A stretch of DNA of 64,000 bases from CF-167 sp963695195 (GTDB lineage: Bacteria; Chloroflexota; Limnocylindria; QHBO01): positions 620,001-684,000 of the forward strand of contig CAVOGE010000007.1 in assembly GCA_963695195.1 (NCBI GenBank), in the 5' to 3' direction. Shown in pieces: positions 1-8,734 of the stretch. A program made the position numbers and the translations under genes. The notes under the pieces were generated by a model, which was not told the DNA's origin, made no database searches, and saw nothing but the letters and a program-made list of their open reading frames with translations. How positions within the stretch are numbered: position 1 is the stretch's first letter; the number at the start of each line of letters is the position of its first letter.

Positions 1-1
1 T

Positions 2-952
2 GCTCGCGATGCCGGCGCGGACCGATGGCTGCTCCTCGATGAGGCTCGCCAGGGGTTGGTCGTCGAGGATCCGCAGCGGGCGCATAACTCGCCCCTCTTC
101 CGGCAACCGATCACCACCCTGGACGACCACCTGGCTCGCGGCATGCGGGTGGATGCCCTGGCCGACATCGTCGAGGGGTACGCGGCGGCCACCGATGACG
201 ACGAAGCTATCGCCGCAGCCGGGGACCTCGCCTTTGGCCCGCCGATCCTGCGACCGTCGAGCCTGCGCGACTTTTACGCGTTCGAGGGCCACGTGCGGAC
301 GATGTGGGAGCGCCGCGGTGGCACCGTGCCGGAGACCTGGTACCGGATTCCGATCTTCTACTTCTCCAACGTGTCGGAGATCCGCGGCCCGAACGACCCG
401 ATCTGGAGTCCGGCCGCTTCTCGGGAGCTCGACTACGAGTTGGAGGTCGCGGCACTGATCGACACCCCGGTGCACGACCTGCCGCCGGAGCGCGGGGAGG
501 AGGCGATCGGCGGGTACCTGGTCTTCAACGACTGGAGCGCCCGCGACCTGCAGCGCGAGGAGACCGCTGTGCGCCTGGGCCCAGCCAAGGGAAAGGACTT
601 CGCAAGCTCGATCGGTCCCTGGCTGGTGACCCCCGACGAGCTGGCCGACGCCCACAGCGCCAAGGGCTACGACCTGGCGATGACCGCCATCGTCAACGGC
701 ATCGAATTGAGTCGCGGCAGCTGGGCCAGTGCGCAGTTCAGCTTCGGGGAGATGATTGCGCGCGCCAGCGCCGACGTCCGGCTGCGACCCGGCGACCTGA
801 TCGGATCGGGCACGGTCGGTACCGGCTGCCTTCTGGAGGTGAAGGACGAGATCCTGAAGCGCTACCTGGAGCCCGGCGACAGCGTGACCCTGACAATCGA
901 GCGCCTCGGTGAGTTGACCAACCCGATCGTCGAACGACCGGTGGACCGATGA
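2..952 (+). CDS. Fumarylacetoacetate hydrolase family protein (5' end outside window)
   Basis: The frame is open to the left edge, so the N-terminus is missing; the in-frame TTG at 56 is probably internal. The C-terminal FAH-type catalytic domain is clear: YELEVA (the Glu-x-Glu metal ligands), FNDWSARDLQ and the glycine-rich GPAKGKDFASSIGPW. Members of this superfamily cleave or isomerise beta-diketo acids using Mg/Mn. With a homogentisate dioxygenase gene 4 kb downstream on the same strand, cleavage of fumarylacetoacetate (last step of tyrosine breakdown) is the most likely reaction. Related hydratases and isomerases share the same fold, so substrate is inferred. The stop overlaps the next start by ATGA, suggesting translational coupling. 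Confidence 0.85.
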   Translation, partial: ARDAGADRWLLLDEARQGLVVEDPQRAHNSPLFRQPITTLDDHLARGMRVDALADIVEGYAAATDDDEAIAAAGDLAFGPPILRPSSLRDFYAFEGHVRTMWERRGGTVPETWYRIPIFYFSNVSEIRGPNDPIWSPAASRELDYELEVAALIDTPVHDLPPERGEEAIGGYLVFNDWSARDLQREETAVRLGPAKGKDFASSIGPWLVTPDELADAHSAKGYDLAMTAIVNGIELSRGSWASAQFSFGEMIARASADVRLRPGDLIGSGTVGTGCLLEVKDEILKRYLEPGDSVTLTIERLGELTNPIVERPVDR

Positions 953-2388
953 GCGCCGAGGCCGCGGCCCCGTACCTCGCCCGCCTGGGGGCAGCCCAAC
1001 GGCGCCTGGCCGAACACGCCGCCCGTCGGCTTCCCGACGGCCTGACCGATCCAGACCCGGGGGCGAGCGAGCGCTGGGAGGCGGGGCAGGTCTGGGCGCA
1101 CCTGGCCGAGTTCCCCGGCTACTGGCTTGATCAGATCCGGTCGCTGCTGACCAAGCGGTCGTCAGGGACAGGAGAGCCGATCCCATTCGGACGAACGAAG
1201 GCCGATGCCGGGCGCATAGCCGCGATCGAGCGCGAGCGGCGCACCGACCCTGCCGAACTGCTGCGCCGCGTCACCGCCCAGATCGCCGACGTTTCCACGA
1301 CCCTGACCGACCTGCCCGACGATGCGTGGACCGCTCGCGGGCTGCACCCGACCATCGGTGAGATGGGGTTGCCGACGATCGTCGAACGCTTCATCGTGAC
1401 GCACCTCGCCGAGCACGCGGATCAACTCGACGGGCTGGAGCTGGTCACGCTGGACGAGATCCGCGGCGCCGCCGAGCGGATCCGGGGAGTTGCACTCCAC
1501 ACGCCGCTCCTGCGCTGGGACGACCGCACGTGGTTGAAGCCGGAGAGCCTGCAGCCGGTCGGCGCGTTCAAGATGCGCGGCGCCTACAACACGGTCGCCT
1601 CGCTGAGCGACGCAGAGCGTGCGCGTGGCGTCGTCACGTACTCATCCGGCAACCATGCCCAGGCGGTGGCGCGCGCCGCTCGGCTGCTCGGCGCCGCGGC
1701 CACCATCGTGATGCCCGAGGACGCCCCGCCGATCAAGGTCGCCGGCGTCCGGCGCGACGGGGCAGAGGTGATCTTCGCGGGCCGCAGCGGGGAGGACCGC
1801 CACGCGGTTGCGCTGGAGCTTGTCGCGCGGGAAGGGCGCGTCATGATCGAGCCGTACGACGACCGGCGGATCATCGCCGGGCAGGCGACCTGCGGCCTGG
1901 AGATCGCCGAGGACCTCCCGGCGGTCACGAGCGTCCTCATTCCGGTGAGTGGCGGCGGCCTCTCATCCGGGGTGGCCACCGCCATCAGGGCGCTCGCACC
2001 GAATGCGCACGTGATCGGCGTCGAGCCGGAATTGGCCGCCGACGCGCGGGCATCGCTGGCGGCGGGCGAGATCGTCCGCTGGGACGGCTCGCTGACCACG
2101 CGCACCATGGCCGATGGCCTTCGCGTCGAGAAGCTCGGCTGGCTCCCGTTCATCCATCTGCGGCGGTTTATGGACGAGATCGTGACGGTCAGCGAGGAGG
2201 AGATGGCCGAGGCGATGCGCCAGCTCGCCGCCCGCGCCCGGCTCGTGGTCGAGCCGTCAGGCGCGGCCGCCATGGCCGCCCACCTGTCGGGCGCCGCGGC
2301 GCAGCCAGAGGGCGACGATCACCGGGTGATCGTCATCAGCGGCGGCAACGTGGACCCGGTTCTCTTCGCCAAGATCCTGACCGGCTAG
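949..2388 (+). CDS. DinB-like domain fused to threonine/serine dehydratase (PLP fold type II)
   Basis: One uninterrupted 479-residue frame starting at the ATGA overlap with the FAH gene. Residues ~1-160 look like a DinB/YfiT-type four-helix domain with a 'THLAEHADQL' segment near its end. Residues ~165-479 are a complete fold-type-II pyridoxal-phosphate enzyme: the Schiff-base lysine is Lys208 in GAFKMRGAYN and the phosphate-binding loop is SGGGLSSG around 334-341. The enzyme part resembles threonine ammonia-lyase or serine/threonine racemase-dehydratases without a regulatory ACT domain. No start with a good ribosome-binding site was seen at the domain junction, so a true fusion is likely, though an internal start cannot be excluded. 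Confidence 0.8.
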   Translation: MSAEAAAPYLARLGAAQRRLAEHAARRLPDGLTDPDPGASERWEAGQVWAHLAEFPGYWLDQIRSLLTKRSSGTGEPIPFGRTKADAGRIAAIERERRTDPAELLRRVTAQIADVSTTLTDLPDDAWTARGLHPTIGEMGLPTIVERFIVTHLAEHADQLDGLELVTLDEIRGAAERIRGVALHTPLLRWDDRTWLKPESLQPVGAFKMRGAYNTVASLSDAERARGVVTYSSGNHAQAVARAARLLGAAATIVMPEDAPPIKVAGVRRDGAEVIFAGRSGEDRHAVALELVAREGRVMIEPYDDRRIIAGQATCGLEIAEDLPAVTSVLIPVSGGGLSSGVATAIRALAPNAHVIGVEPELAADARASLAAGEIVRWDGSLTTRTMADGLRVEKLGWLPFIHLRRFMDEIVTVSEEEMAEAMRQLAARARLVVEPSGAAAMAAHLSGAAAQPEGDDHRVIVISGGNVDPVLFAKILTG

Positions 2389-3560
2389 CGCGCCACGCGC
2401 CGGGCACCCATCAGCAGGATCGCTGCAACCACCGCCACCGCAGCCCCGGCCGCCGCCACGCTGCCGAACCCGATCCCAAACCCGCTCCCCTGGGCCACGC
2501 TCCCCGCCATGAACGGGCCGATCCCCAGACCCGCGGAGAGCGCCGTCGTGTAGCCACCCAGACCGGTCGCCCGCAGGGCAGCCGGCGCGCGCTCGCTGAT
2601 CACCACCTGGATCATCATCAGCGTGAAGGCGAGCGCCAGGATGCCGACCATGAAGACCGCGGCGATCCCGAGCGGGCCGGTCTGGATGCCAAGCAGCGAG
2701 GTGGCCACCGCATAGCCGATGCAGCCTGCCGCCGCGGCGACCGGGAGGATCGCCCGCCGGTCGATGACCCGCCCAAGCGGCACGCGCGACAGCCCGTTGG
2801 TGATCGATTGCAGCGCCAGCAGGAGGCCGATGGAACCGGCCGCCAGGCCGATCGAGGTGCCGAACAGCGGGAAGAGGCCGCTCACCGCGCCCCACGGCAG
2901 CCCGATGCCGAAGGCCGCTGCCCAGCAGCCGACGATCACCCGGTCGCGGGCGACGCCGCTGATCATGCCTGGCAGGGCACGCAGGTCGATCCGGGTTCGG
3001 ACCGAGCCGACCAGCAGGATCGGTCCGATCAGCGCCGCCGATGCGAGGAGGGAGGCGGCCAGATACGTCTGCGGAATCCCGATGTACTGCCACACCAGCC
3101 CGCCGACCGCCGGACCGAATGCGATGCCCGAGTGGACACCGAGGGTGAGCCACCCGAAGGCGGATCCGCGCCGCGTCTCGTGTGCGGTGCCGGCCACGTA
3201 GGCGCCGATGGCGGGGAGGAAGAGCGACGATGCGAGGCCGGCCAGAATCGCCCACGCGTAGAGCGGGACGGTGGTCCCGCTCAGCTCGGCGCCGAGCGGG
3301 ACAAGGTTGATGGCCGCGCTGGCGATCACCGCCACGAGGAGCGTGCGGCGTGGGCCCCACGCATCGGCGACCGTGCCGAACGGGAGGCTGAAGAACGCGC
3401 CGAGTCCGAAACGGATGGCGGCGATGGTGCCGGCCTCCGTGAGCGAGCCACCCAGCGACTGGACGTGCAGCGGGATGGCGACCGCCGCGGCCCATTGCCC
3501 GAGGGTGAAGGTGAAACTCGCCAGGTAGGCCGGCCAGAGCGGGCGGGCGCCGCCAGTCAC
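2385..3560 (-). CDS. MFS transporter
   Basis: A 391-residue, very hydrophobic protein with about 12 predicted membrane segments, a typical major facilitator layout. After TM2 there is a cytoplasmic loop with 'GTVADAWGPRRTLL', the MFS signature between helices 2 and 3. GTG start; its GTGA overlaps the stop of the upstream deacetylase gene, so the two form a minus-strand pair. Its 3' end overlaps the stop of the convergent dehydratase gene by 4 bp. Substrate unknown; pairing with an HDAC-type amidohydrolase hints at a small acetylated or amine compound, which is inference only. Confidence 0.85.
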   Translation of the reverse strand: MTGGARPLWPAYLASFTFTLGQWAAAVAIPLHVQSLGGSLTEAGTIAAIRFGLGAFFSLPFGTVADAWGPRRTLLVAVIASAAINLVPLGAELSGTTVPLYAWAILAGLASSLFLPAIGAYVAGTAHETRRGSAFGWLTLGVHSGIAFGPAVGGLVWQYIGIPQTYLAASLLASAALIGPILLVGSVRTRIDLRALPGMISGVARDRVIVGCWAAAFGIGLPWGAVSGLFPLFGTSIGLAAGSIGLLLALQSITNGLSRVPLGRVIDRRAILPVAAAAGCIGYAVATSLLGIQTGPLGIAAVFMVGILALAFTLMMIQVVISERAPAALRATGLGGYTTALSAGLGIGPFMAGSVAQGSGFGIGFGSVAAAGAAVAVVAAILLMGARRVAR

Positions 3561-4627
3561 GGTCCGCGCAGGCCGGTGAGCAGGGCCAGCGCGTTGGCCC
3601 CCAGCGCGTCCACGGCGTAGCCGCCCTCCTGGAGCACGATCGCCGGCGCGCCGAGCGACGCGATCATGCTGCCGATCTCCGCGTAGTCATCGGTCCGCAG
3701 CGACAGGTCGCCGATCGGGTCACGCTCGAACGTATCGAATCCCGCCGAGATGATCAGCGGCGCGTCCGGGGCGAACGCCGCGACCTCGCGCAGCGCCTCG
3801 GCGAGGGCGGTCGAGTAGCCGTCGAGTCCGGTCCGCGCAGGGAGCGGCCAGTTGCGGGTCAACCCAGCGCCATCCCCGGCTCCGGACTCCGACGCGTAGC
3901 CGGAGAAGTACGGGTACGCGCGCGCCGGGTCGGCGTGGAGCGACAGGTAGAGCACGTCGCCGCGCTCCCAGAAGAGCTGCTGGGTGCCGTTGCCGTGGTG
4001 ATAGTCGATGTCGACGATGGCGACCCGCTGCGCCCCGCCCTCCCGTCGCAGCCACTCGGCCACGATCGCCGCGTTGTTGAAGTAGCAGTAGCCGCCGAGC
4101 ATGCCGCGGGCGGCATGGTGCCCGGGCGGGCGGCACAGCCCGTAGGCCAGCGGCGCCCCGGCGACCACCCGCTCGGCCGCGGTGAGTGCCACGTCGACCG
4201 CCGCGCGAGCGGCGCCCCAGGTACCGGCAACGATCGGCGTCGCCGTGTCGAAGAGATAGGCGCCGAGCTGTAGATGCCTCCCGGCCGGCAGCTCGCCGAG
4301 CTGCATCGCGCCGGGATACGCGCCGATCAGGTAGGTGTCGGGGATCAGCGGCCGCGAGCCGTCGGCGGCGCCGGCGGCGAGCGCATCGGTCCAGGCGTGC
4401 TCGACCACCTCGACCAGGTCGGCGTCATGGACCGCCAGGATCGGCCCGCGCCCGTGCTCGGTCGGCGCCTCGAACACGAAGCCGGAGGCGGCACGCAGCG
4501 CGTCCTCGATCGCCGCGGCGCGCTCGGGCGCCTCCCAACACGGGATCTCCCGCCCGGCAGCCAACTCGACCAGCCCGCTGTGCGCCAGGTGCGCGTCGCT
4601 GCGGATGACGGGGACGGGTGCGGTCAT
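3557..4627 (-). CDS. Histone deacetylase-family (AcuC/AphA/HDAC) amidohydrolase
   Basis: A 356-residue zinc-dependent deacetylase of the arginase/deacetylase superfamily. Visible hallmarks are RPPGHHA (catalytic His pair, ~residue 167), DIDYHHGNGT (metal Asp and His), SAGFDTFERDP (second metal Asp) and QEGGYA near the C-terminus. Bacterial members act on acetyl-lysine proteins, acetylpolyamines or small amides. The ATG at 4627 gives MTAPVPVIRSD and matches family length; the frame stays open far upstream only because of high GC. It overlaps the MFS gene by GTGA, suggesting coupled hydrolysis and export or uptake. Confidence 0.88.
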   Translation of the reverse strand: MTAPVPVIRSDAHLAHSGLVELAAGREIPCWEAPERAAAIEDALRAASGFVFEAPTEHGRGPILAVHDADLVEVVEHAWTDALAAGAADGSRPLIPDTYLIGAYPGAMQLGELPAGRHLQLGAYLFDTATPIVAGTWGAARAAVDVALTAAERVVAGAPLAYGLCRPPGHHAARGMLGGYCYFNNAAIVAEWLRREGGAQRVAIVDIDYHHGNGTQQLFWERGDVLYLSLHADPARAYPYFSGYASESGAGDGAGLTRNWPLPARTGLDGYSTALAEALREVAAFAPDAPLIISAGFDTFERDPIGDLSLRTDDYAEIGSMIASLGAPAIVLQEGGYAVDALGANALALLTGLRGP

Positions 4628-4674
4628 GCGACAGAGCTCACTCGGCCTCCGAGTGTACCGATGCCGACGCCCGA

Positions 4675-5157
4675 TTACTGGACGGCGCCGCCGGTACCCC
4701 ACCGGGCGAGTTCGGCGTCCAGGTCGAGCGGCATCACCACGCCGGAGTCGGCGTACTCGCCCCACGCCTCGCGCGGCACCTGCCACATGATCTCGAACTC
4801 GTTGCCATCGGGGTCGCGGCCGTAGAGCGACTTGCTGACGCCGTGGTCGCTCGCCCCACCGAGCGCGCCCGCCTCGGTCAGCGCCTTCGCGGCGGTGGCG
4901 AGGTCCTCGATCGTGCCGACCTCCCAGGCGAGGTGGTAGAGCCCCACCGACCCGCGGGGCGGGCGGGGCGCCGCTGCGCCAACCTCGAAGAGCCCCAGGT
5001 CGTGATGGTTGCCACCCGTCGGTGATCGCATGAAGGCTGCGCGCATGCCGGCCGGTCGCTCGAGCTCCTCGAAGCCGAAGACCCGGTGGTAGAAGTCGGC
5101 CGCAGCATCGGCGTCGCGGACCCAGAGGACAGCGTGGTTGAGGCGGGTGATGTTCAT
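4675..5157 (-). CDS. VOC superfamily protein (glyoxalase / extradiol dioxygenase fold)
   Basis: A 160-residue protein with the paired beta-alpha-beta-beta-beta modules of the vicinal oxygen chelate fold. Metal-ligand candidates are His8 (LNHAVLWV), the His of GLYHLAWEV and the Glu of NEFEIM; 'DPDGNEFE' is the usual VOC C-terminal signature. It is one domain long, shorter than 4-hydroxyphenylpyruvate dioxygenase, so it cannot supply that step of tyrosine breakdown. ATG at 5157 preferred over an upstream in-frame start because it begins directly with the domain. Divergent from homogentisate dioxygenase. Very similar to the VOC gene at 10716. Substrate unknown. Confidence 0.82.
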   Translation of the reverse strand: MNITRLNHAVLWVRDADAAADFYHRVFGFEELERPAGMRAAFMRSPTGGNHHDLGLFEVGAAAPRPPRGSVGLYHLAWEVGTIEDLATAAKALTEAGALGGASDHGVSKSLYGRDPDGNEFEIMWQVPREAWGEYADSGVVMPLDLDAELARWGTGGAVQ

Positions 5158-5223
5158 CGGTATCGGTCTCCTGCGTCGCGGACCAACTATCACACACGCG
5201 AGCTGGCGATGCAGCCGGCACCC

Positions 5224-5229
5224 TAGAAT
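5224..5229 (+). promoter_or_regulatory. Candidate -10 box (TAGAAT) for homogentisate dioxygenase
   Basis: TAGAAT lies 31 bp before the chosen GTG start and would place transcription initiation near 5236, leaving room for the GAAGGGG ribosome-binding sequence. It argues against the in-frame ATG at 5228, which overlaps the box. Confidence 0.45.
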
Positions 5230-5260
5230 GAGAGCCCGAACAGAGCGAAGGGGCCGCACC

Positions 5261-6484
5261 GTGTTTTATCTCCAGCGCGGCCAGGTGCCGCACAAGCGCC
5301 ACACCCAGTTCCGCAAGCCCGACGGCAGCCTCTACGCCGAGGAGCTGTTCGGTGTCGAGGGCTTCTCGGGACGAGCCAGCCTGCTCTACCACCACACCGC
5401 GCCGACCCAGACGCACCAGATCGAGCTGGTCCGCCACGTCGCACTGGAGCCGTGGACCGACGACGAGGCCGGTCCCCATCGGCACCACCTGGTCAACAGC
5501 GCTGGCGTGACCCCTGCCGGCGACGCCATCACCGGTCGCGTCCCGCTCTTCTACAACGCGGACGTGATCTTCGGCGTCGTCCGCCCCGCGGCCGCCATGG
5601 AGCGCTTCTACCGCAACGGCGAGATGGACGAGATGTACTTCGTCCACGAAGGGCACGGGACGCTCGAGACGGTCTTCGGTCCGATCGAGTACGGCCCGGG
5701 CGACTACCTGGTGATCCCGATCGGCACCACCTACCGGGTCGTCCCTGCCGCGGACGAGCAGCGGATGCTGTGGCTCGAATGCCCGAGCACCATCGAGCCC
5801 CCGCGTCGGTATCGCAACGAGTACGGCCAGATGGGTGAGCACGCCCCGTTCTGCGAGCGGGACATCCGGCCACCGGCCGAGATGGCGGCCCACAGCGAGA
5901 CCGGCGACTTCGTGGTCGAAGTGAAGAAGGGTGGCCGGCTGACCGCCTACCACTACGCCTTCCACCCCTTCGACCTCGTCGGCTGGGACGGCTACCTGTA
6001 CCCGTACGCGTTCAACATCTCCGACTTCGAGCCGATCACGGGTCGCGTCCACCAGCCGCCTCCCGTGCACCTCACCTTCCAGCCGCGCAACTTCGTGGTC
6101 TGCAGCTTCGTGCCGCGCAAGTTCGACTACCACCCGCTCGCCATCCCGGCGCCGTACAACCACTCCAACATCAACAGCGACGAGGTCATCTACTACGTGG
6201 CGGGCAACTTCATGAGCCGCCGCGGCGTGGACATCAGCTCGTTCACCATCCATCCGGCGGGGATCCCGCACGGACCGCATCCCGGGACGGTCGAGGCGAG
6301 CATCGGCAAGGAGGCGACCGAGGAGCTGGCGGTGATGATCGACACCTTCCACCCGCTGCGCTTCACCCGGCAGGCCGGCGAGCTCGACGACCCACGCTAC
6401 CCCTTCTCGTGGCTCCCGCCCACCGATCCCGAGGCGGCGGCCCGTGAGCTGGCCGAACGAGGGCCGGAAGCCTTCCCGGACTGA
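5261..6484 (+). CDS. hmgA: Homogentisate 1,2-dioxygenase
   Basis: Fe(II) ring-cleavage dioxygenase converting homogentisate to maleylacetoacetate in tyrosine and phenylalanine degradation. The 407-residue cupin protein shows the family's C-terminal iron site: PYNHSNINSDE supplies His and Glu (around residues 299-305), followed by GIPHGPHPG (~336) with the third His. GTG at 5261 is preferred because GAAGGGG sits about 7 nt upstream and the protein then begins near the conserved FYLQRGQVPHKRHTQF segment; an ATG at 5228 would add 11 residues. It shares a pathway with the FAH-family gene at the window's left edge, and a SixA-like gene follows closely. Confidence 0.92.
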   Translation: MFYLQRGQVPHKRHTQFRKPDGSLYAEELFGVEGFSGRASLLYHHTAPTQTHQIELVRHVALEPWTDDEAGPHRHHLVNSAGVTPAGDAITGRVPLFYNADVIFGVVRPAAAMERFYRNGEMDEMYFVHEGHGTLETVFGPIEYGPGDYLVIPIGTTYRVVPAADEQRMLWLECPSTIEPPRRYRNEYGQMGEHAPFCERDIRPPAEMAAHSETGDFVVEVKKGGRLTAYHYAFHPFDLVGWDGYLYPYAFNISDFEPITGRVHQPPPVHLTFQPRNFVVCSFVPRKFDYHPLAIPAPYNHSNINSDEVIYYVAGNFMSRRGVDISSFTIHPAGIPHGPHPGTVEASIGKEATEELAVMIDTFHPLRFTRQAGELDDPRYPFSWLPPTDPEAAARELAERGPEAFPD

Positions 6485-6492
6485 GGGCAGGC

Positions 6493-7414
6493 GTGATCCT
6501 GTATTTCCTGCGACACGGCAAGGCCGGCGACTACTCGATGTCGGCCGATGACGACGAGCGGAACCTGACCGATGCCGGCGTGACGGCGCTGCGAGCGGCT
6601 GCACCGCTCTGGCAGCGGATCAACCTGCGCCCCGACATCGTCCTCTCGTCGCCGCTGCCCAGGGCGCGCGAGACCGCCGAGCTGCTGGTGGATGGGATCG
6701 GGCTGGCGAGGCCACCGGTGATCGACGAGCGACTCGGACCCGGCGCCAGCTGGGGCGACATGGCGCGTGCCATGGCCGCCTTCCCCGACGCGCGGCGGGT
6801 CATGTTCGTGGGCCACGAGCCCGACCTGTCGAGCGCCGTCCGGCTGCTGACCGGGGCCGCATCCGTCCGCATGCGCAAGGGCGGACTGGCCTGCGTCGAG
6901 TTCCCCGGGATACCGGAGCCCGGCGCCGGTGAGCTGGCCTGGCTGCTCGATCCGGACCTGTACGAGGTCGCGGGCGACGCGGCCCGACCGGAAGTTTCCC
7001 GGGTCGGCGCGTATGCCCTCTGCACCGACGACCGGCAGCGGATCCTGCTCTGCCGGCTGGCCGACGGCATCATCAGGGCGGGCAGCTGGACGCTCCCCGG
7101 GGGCGGGGTCGACTTCGGGGAAGAGCCGAAAGTCGGCCGCCCTTCGCGAGCTCCTCGAGGAGACCGGCCTCACCGGCGAGATCGACGGGCTGGCCGCCGT
7201 CGAATCGTTCGTGCGGCGCGGCCCGATGCCGGGAGCGCCCGGCGACGATCTCCACGCCATCCAGATCGTGTATCGCGTGAGCATCATCGGCGGCAAGCTG
7301 CGCGACGAGCGGCACGGCACGACCGACGCCGCACGCTGGTTCAACCGCGACGAGCTGGCAGGCGTCTCGCTGGTCGACCTGGCGATGAGGGCCGTTCGGC
7401 TGGCCTTCGACTGA
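6493..7414 (+). CDS. Histidine phosphatase (SixA-like) - Nudix hydrolase fusion, one-base frameshift
   Basis: The N-terminal half (~1-155) is a phosphohistidine-phosphatase domain with the catalytic FLRHGKAG at residues 6-13, PRARETAELL and VGHEPDL. The C-terminal half is a Nudix hydrolase whose box GGVDFGEEP...AALRELLEETGL is split between two frames. One extra A in the AAA at 7129-7131 causes the shift; removing it restores a 306-residue protein and a textbook Nudix box (G-x5-E-x7-REUxEExGU). Mycobacterial MutT1 combines the same domains in the opposite order. Role probably hydrolysis of a nucleotide or polyphosphate compound. GTG start with a GAGGGCAGG ribosome-binding sequence. The shift is probably a sequencing error but could be real. 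Confidence 0.8.
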
Positions 7415-7421
7415 CCGCGCC

Positions 7422-7427
7422 TATACT
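7422..7427 (+). promoter_or_regulatory. -10 box TATACT, leaderless arrangement
   Basis: TATACT ends 6 nt before the ATG at 7434, so the transcript should begin at or next to the start codon. This is one member of a recurring pattern in the window. Confidence 0.6.
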
Positions 7428-7433
7428 CGGGGC

Positions 7434-7862
7434 ATGGCCAATCCCCGCCTGGAGCTGCACACGCTCGTGCTGTGCGACCACGCCATCACCGCGCAGGACG
7501 GGAAGATCAGCGCGATCGGGATCTTCAGCCAGATCACGGTCAGCCGGCTGCCATCGGTCTACGGGCGCCTCTTCATCGTGGCAGTGCTGGAGGCTGATCC
7601 CGGCAAGCACGAGGTCACGCTGCACGTGATCGCTCCGGGCGGCGAGGCGATCCTGGCGCGGCCCCCGGTCATGCGCATGGAGGTCCCGGCCAGCGCCACG
7701 AGCGCGAGCATCGTGGCCGACTTCAAGGGGATGCAGATACGCGAGCTGGGCAAGCATCGGGTCGAGATGCGCGCCGGCGATCGTCTGCTCGGCTCCGCGC
7801 CATTCACCGTCAACCTGGCGTGGCGGCAGGGACCGCCGGGGCGAGCGCAAGGACCAAACTAG
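7434..7862 (+). CDS. Conserved hypothetical protein (DUF6941-like)
   Basis: A 142-residue soluble protein with no signal peptide or membrane segment. The opening, with LVLCDHAI and GKISAIGIFSQI, resembles the family currently called DUF6941, predicted beta-sandwich proteins of unknown function; that name is from memory and moderately certain. Start fixed by the ATG just after a TATACT box. No clear functional link to neighbours; the next gene starts 65 bp downstream on the same strand. Confidence 0.65.
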   Translation: MANPRLELHTLVLCDHAITAQDGKISAIGIFSQITVSRLPSVYGRLFIVAVLEADPGKHEVTLHVIAPGGEAILARPPVMRMEVPASATSASIVADFKGMQIRELGKHRVEMRAGDRLLGSAPFTVNLAWRQGPPGRAQGPN

Positions 7863-7927
7863 GCGCGGATCTCACGCGGGCCGGGGCGCCGACGTTTCAT
7901 TCTTCGAACCCATTCCGAGAACTCACC

Positions 7928-8734
7928 ATGGCCCTTTCGCCGCCCAGTTGCGCGGACGCTCCGGTTGTCGCAGTTGTATCGACCGGCATCTTCTGCCGGT
8001 CGTCGTGCCCGGCTCCGGCTCCCCGCCCGGAAAACACCGCGCGACTGCCGTCGGCCGGTGTCGCTCTCTTCGCAGGCTACCGCGCATGTCTGCGCTGCCG
8101 CCCATTGGACCTTCCCGGAGTCGACCTGAGTGAGGCAACCCTGCGCCGCGCCGCGGCGCTGCGACCGGTTCTGTCGGCGGCACGGCGCACGCGTCGACGT
8201 CGGTCTGGAGCCCGGGCCATCGTCACCACGCTGATCGATACGCCGCTGGGGACAATGCTCGCGGGCGCCACCGACGACGGCATCTGTCTGCTCGAGTTCA
8301 CCGACCGACGGATGTTGCCGACGGAACTGGCGACGCTCGAGCGGCGCCTGCGACGACCGATCGTCGCCGGTCGTCACCGCCACCTCGACGAGTTGCAGAA
8401 GGAGCTGAGCGAATACTTCGCAGGGACGCGCAGCGTCTTCGAGATCCCGTTGATAGCCCCGGGCAGTCCGTTCCAGGAGCGCACGTGGACCGAGCTTCGT
8501 CGCATCGCCCCAGCCGCCACGATCAGCTACGAGGAGTTGGCCACCAGGGTGGGCCGACCCAGAGCAAAGCGCGCGGTGGGCACGGCCAATGGCGCTAACC
8601 GGATCGCGGTGGTCATCCCGTGCCACCGGGTCGTGCGCAAGGACGGAGAGACGGGTAACTACGGCGGGGGCAGGTGGCGCAAGGAGTGGCTGCTGGCGCA
8701 CGAGGGCGCGTCCGCGGGCGGCCCAGGCGGCTAG
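7928..8734 (+). CDS. Ada-type zinc domain fused to methylated-DNA-cysteine methyltransferase (Ogt/AGT)
   Basis: Alkylation-damage repair protein of 268 residues. The N-terminal ~75 residues carry the Ada metal-binding cysteines (GIFCRSSC ... CLRCRP), where E. coli Ada accepts methyl from phosphotriesters. The C-terminal ~160 residues are the O6-alkylguanine transferase domain with the acceptor cysteine in IPCHRVV and 'FQERTW' upstream. The AraC-type HTH that lies between these parts in Ada is missing, replaced by a short Arg-rich linker (RRTRRRRSG). It may therefore bind DNA only weakly and act in repair rather than as a classical activator. ATG at 7928; its stop overlaps that of convergent fabI. 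Confidence 0.88.
   Translation: MALSPPSCADAPVVAVVSTGIFCRSSCPAPAPRPENTARLPSAGVALFAGYRACLRCRPLDLPGVDLSEATLRRAAALRPVLSAARRTRRRRSGARAIVTTLIDTPLGTMLAGATDDGICLLEFTDRRMLPTELATLERRLRRPIVAGRHRHLDELQKELSEYFAGTRSVFEIPLIAPGSPFQERTWTELRRIAPAATISYEELATRVGRPRAKRAVGTANGANRIAVVIPCHRVVRKDGETGNYGGGRWRKEWLLAHEGASAGGPGG

Noticed and set aside
1530..3620. Very long plus-strand open frame (~700 codons) over the dehydratase and MFS genes
   Set aside because: Arg/Pro/Ala-rich shadow translation of well-supported genes; produced by high GC content.
4628..6604. Upstream continuation of the deacetylase frame across the VOC and homogentisate dioxygenase genes
   Set aside because: Antisense to clear genes, low-complexity composition; the deacetylase domain begins at 4627.
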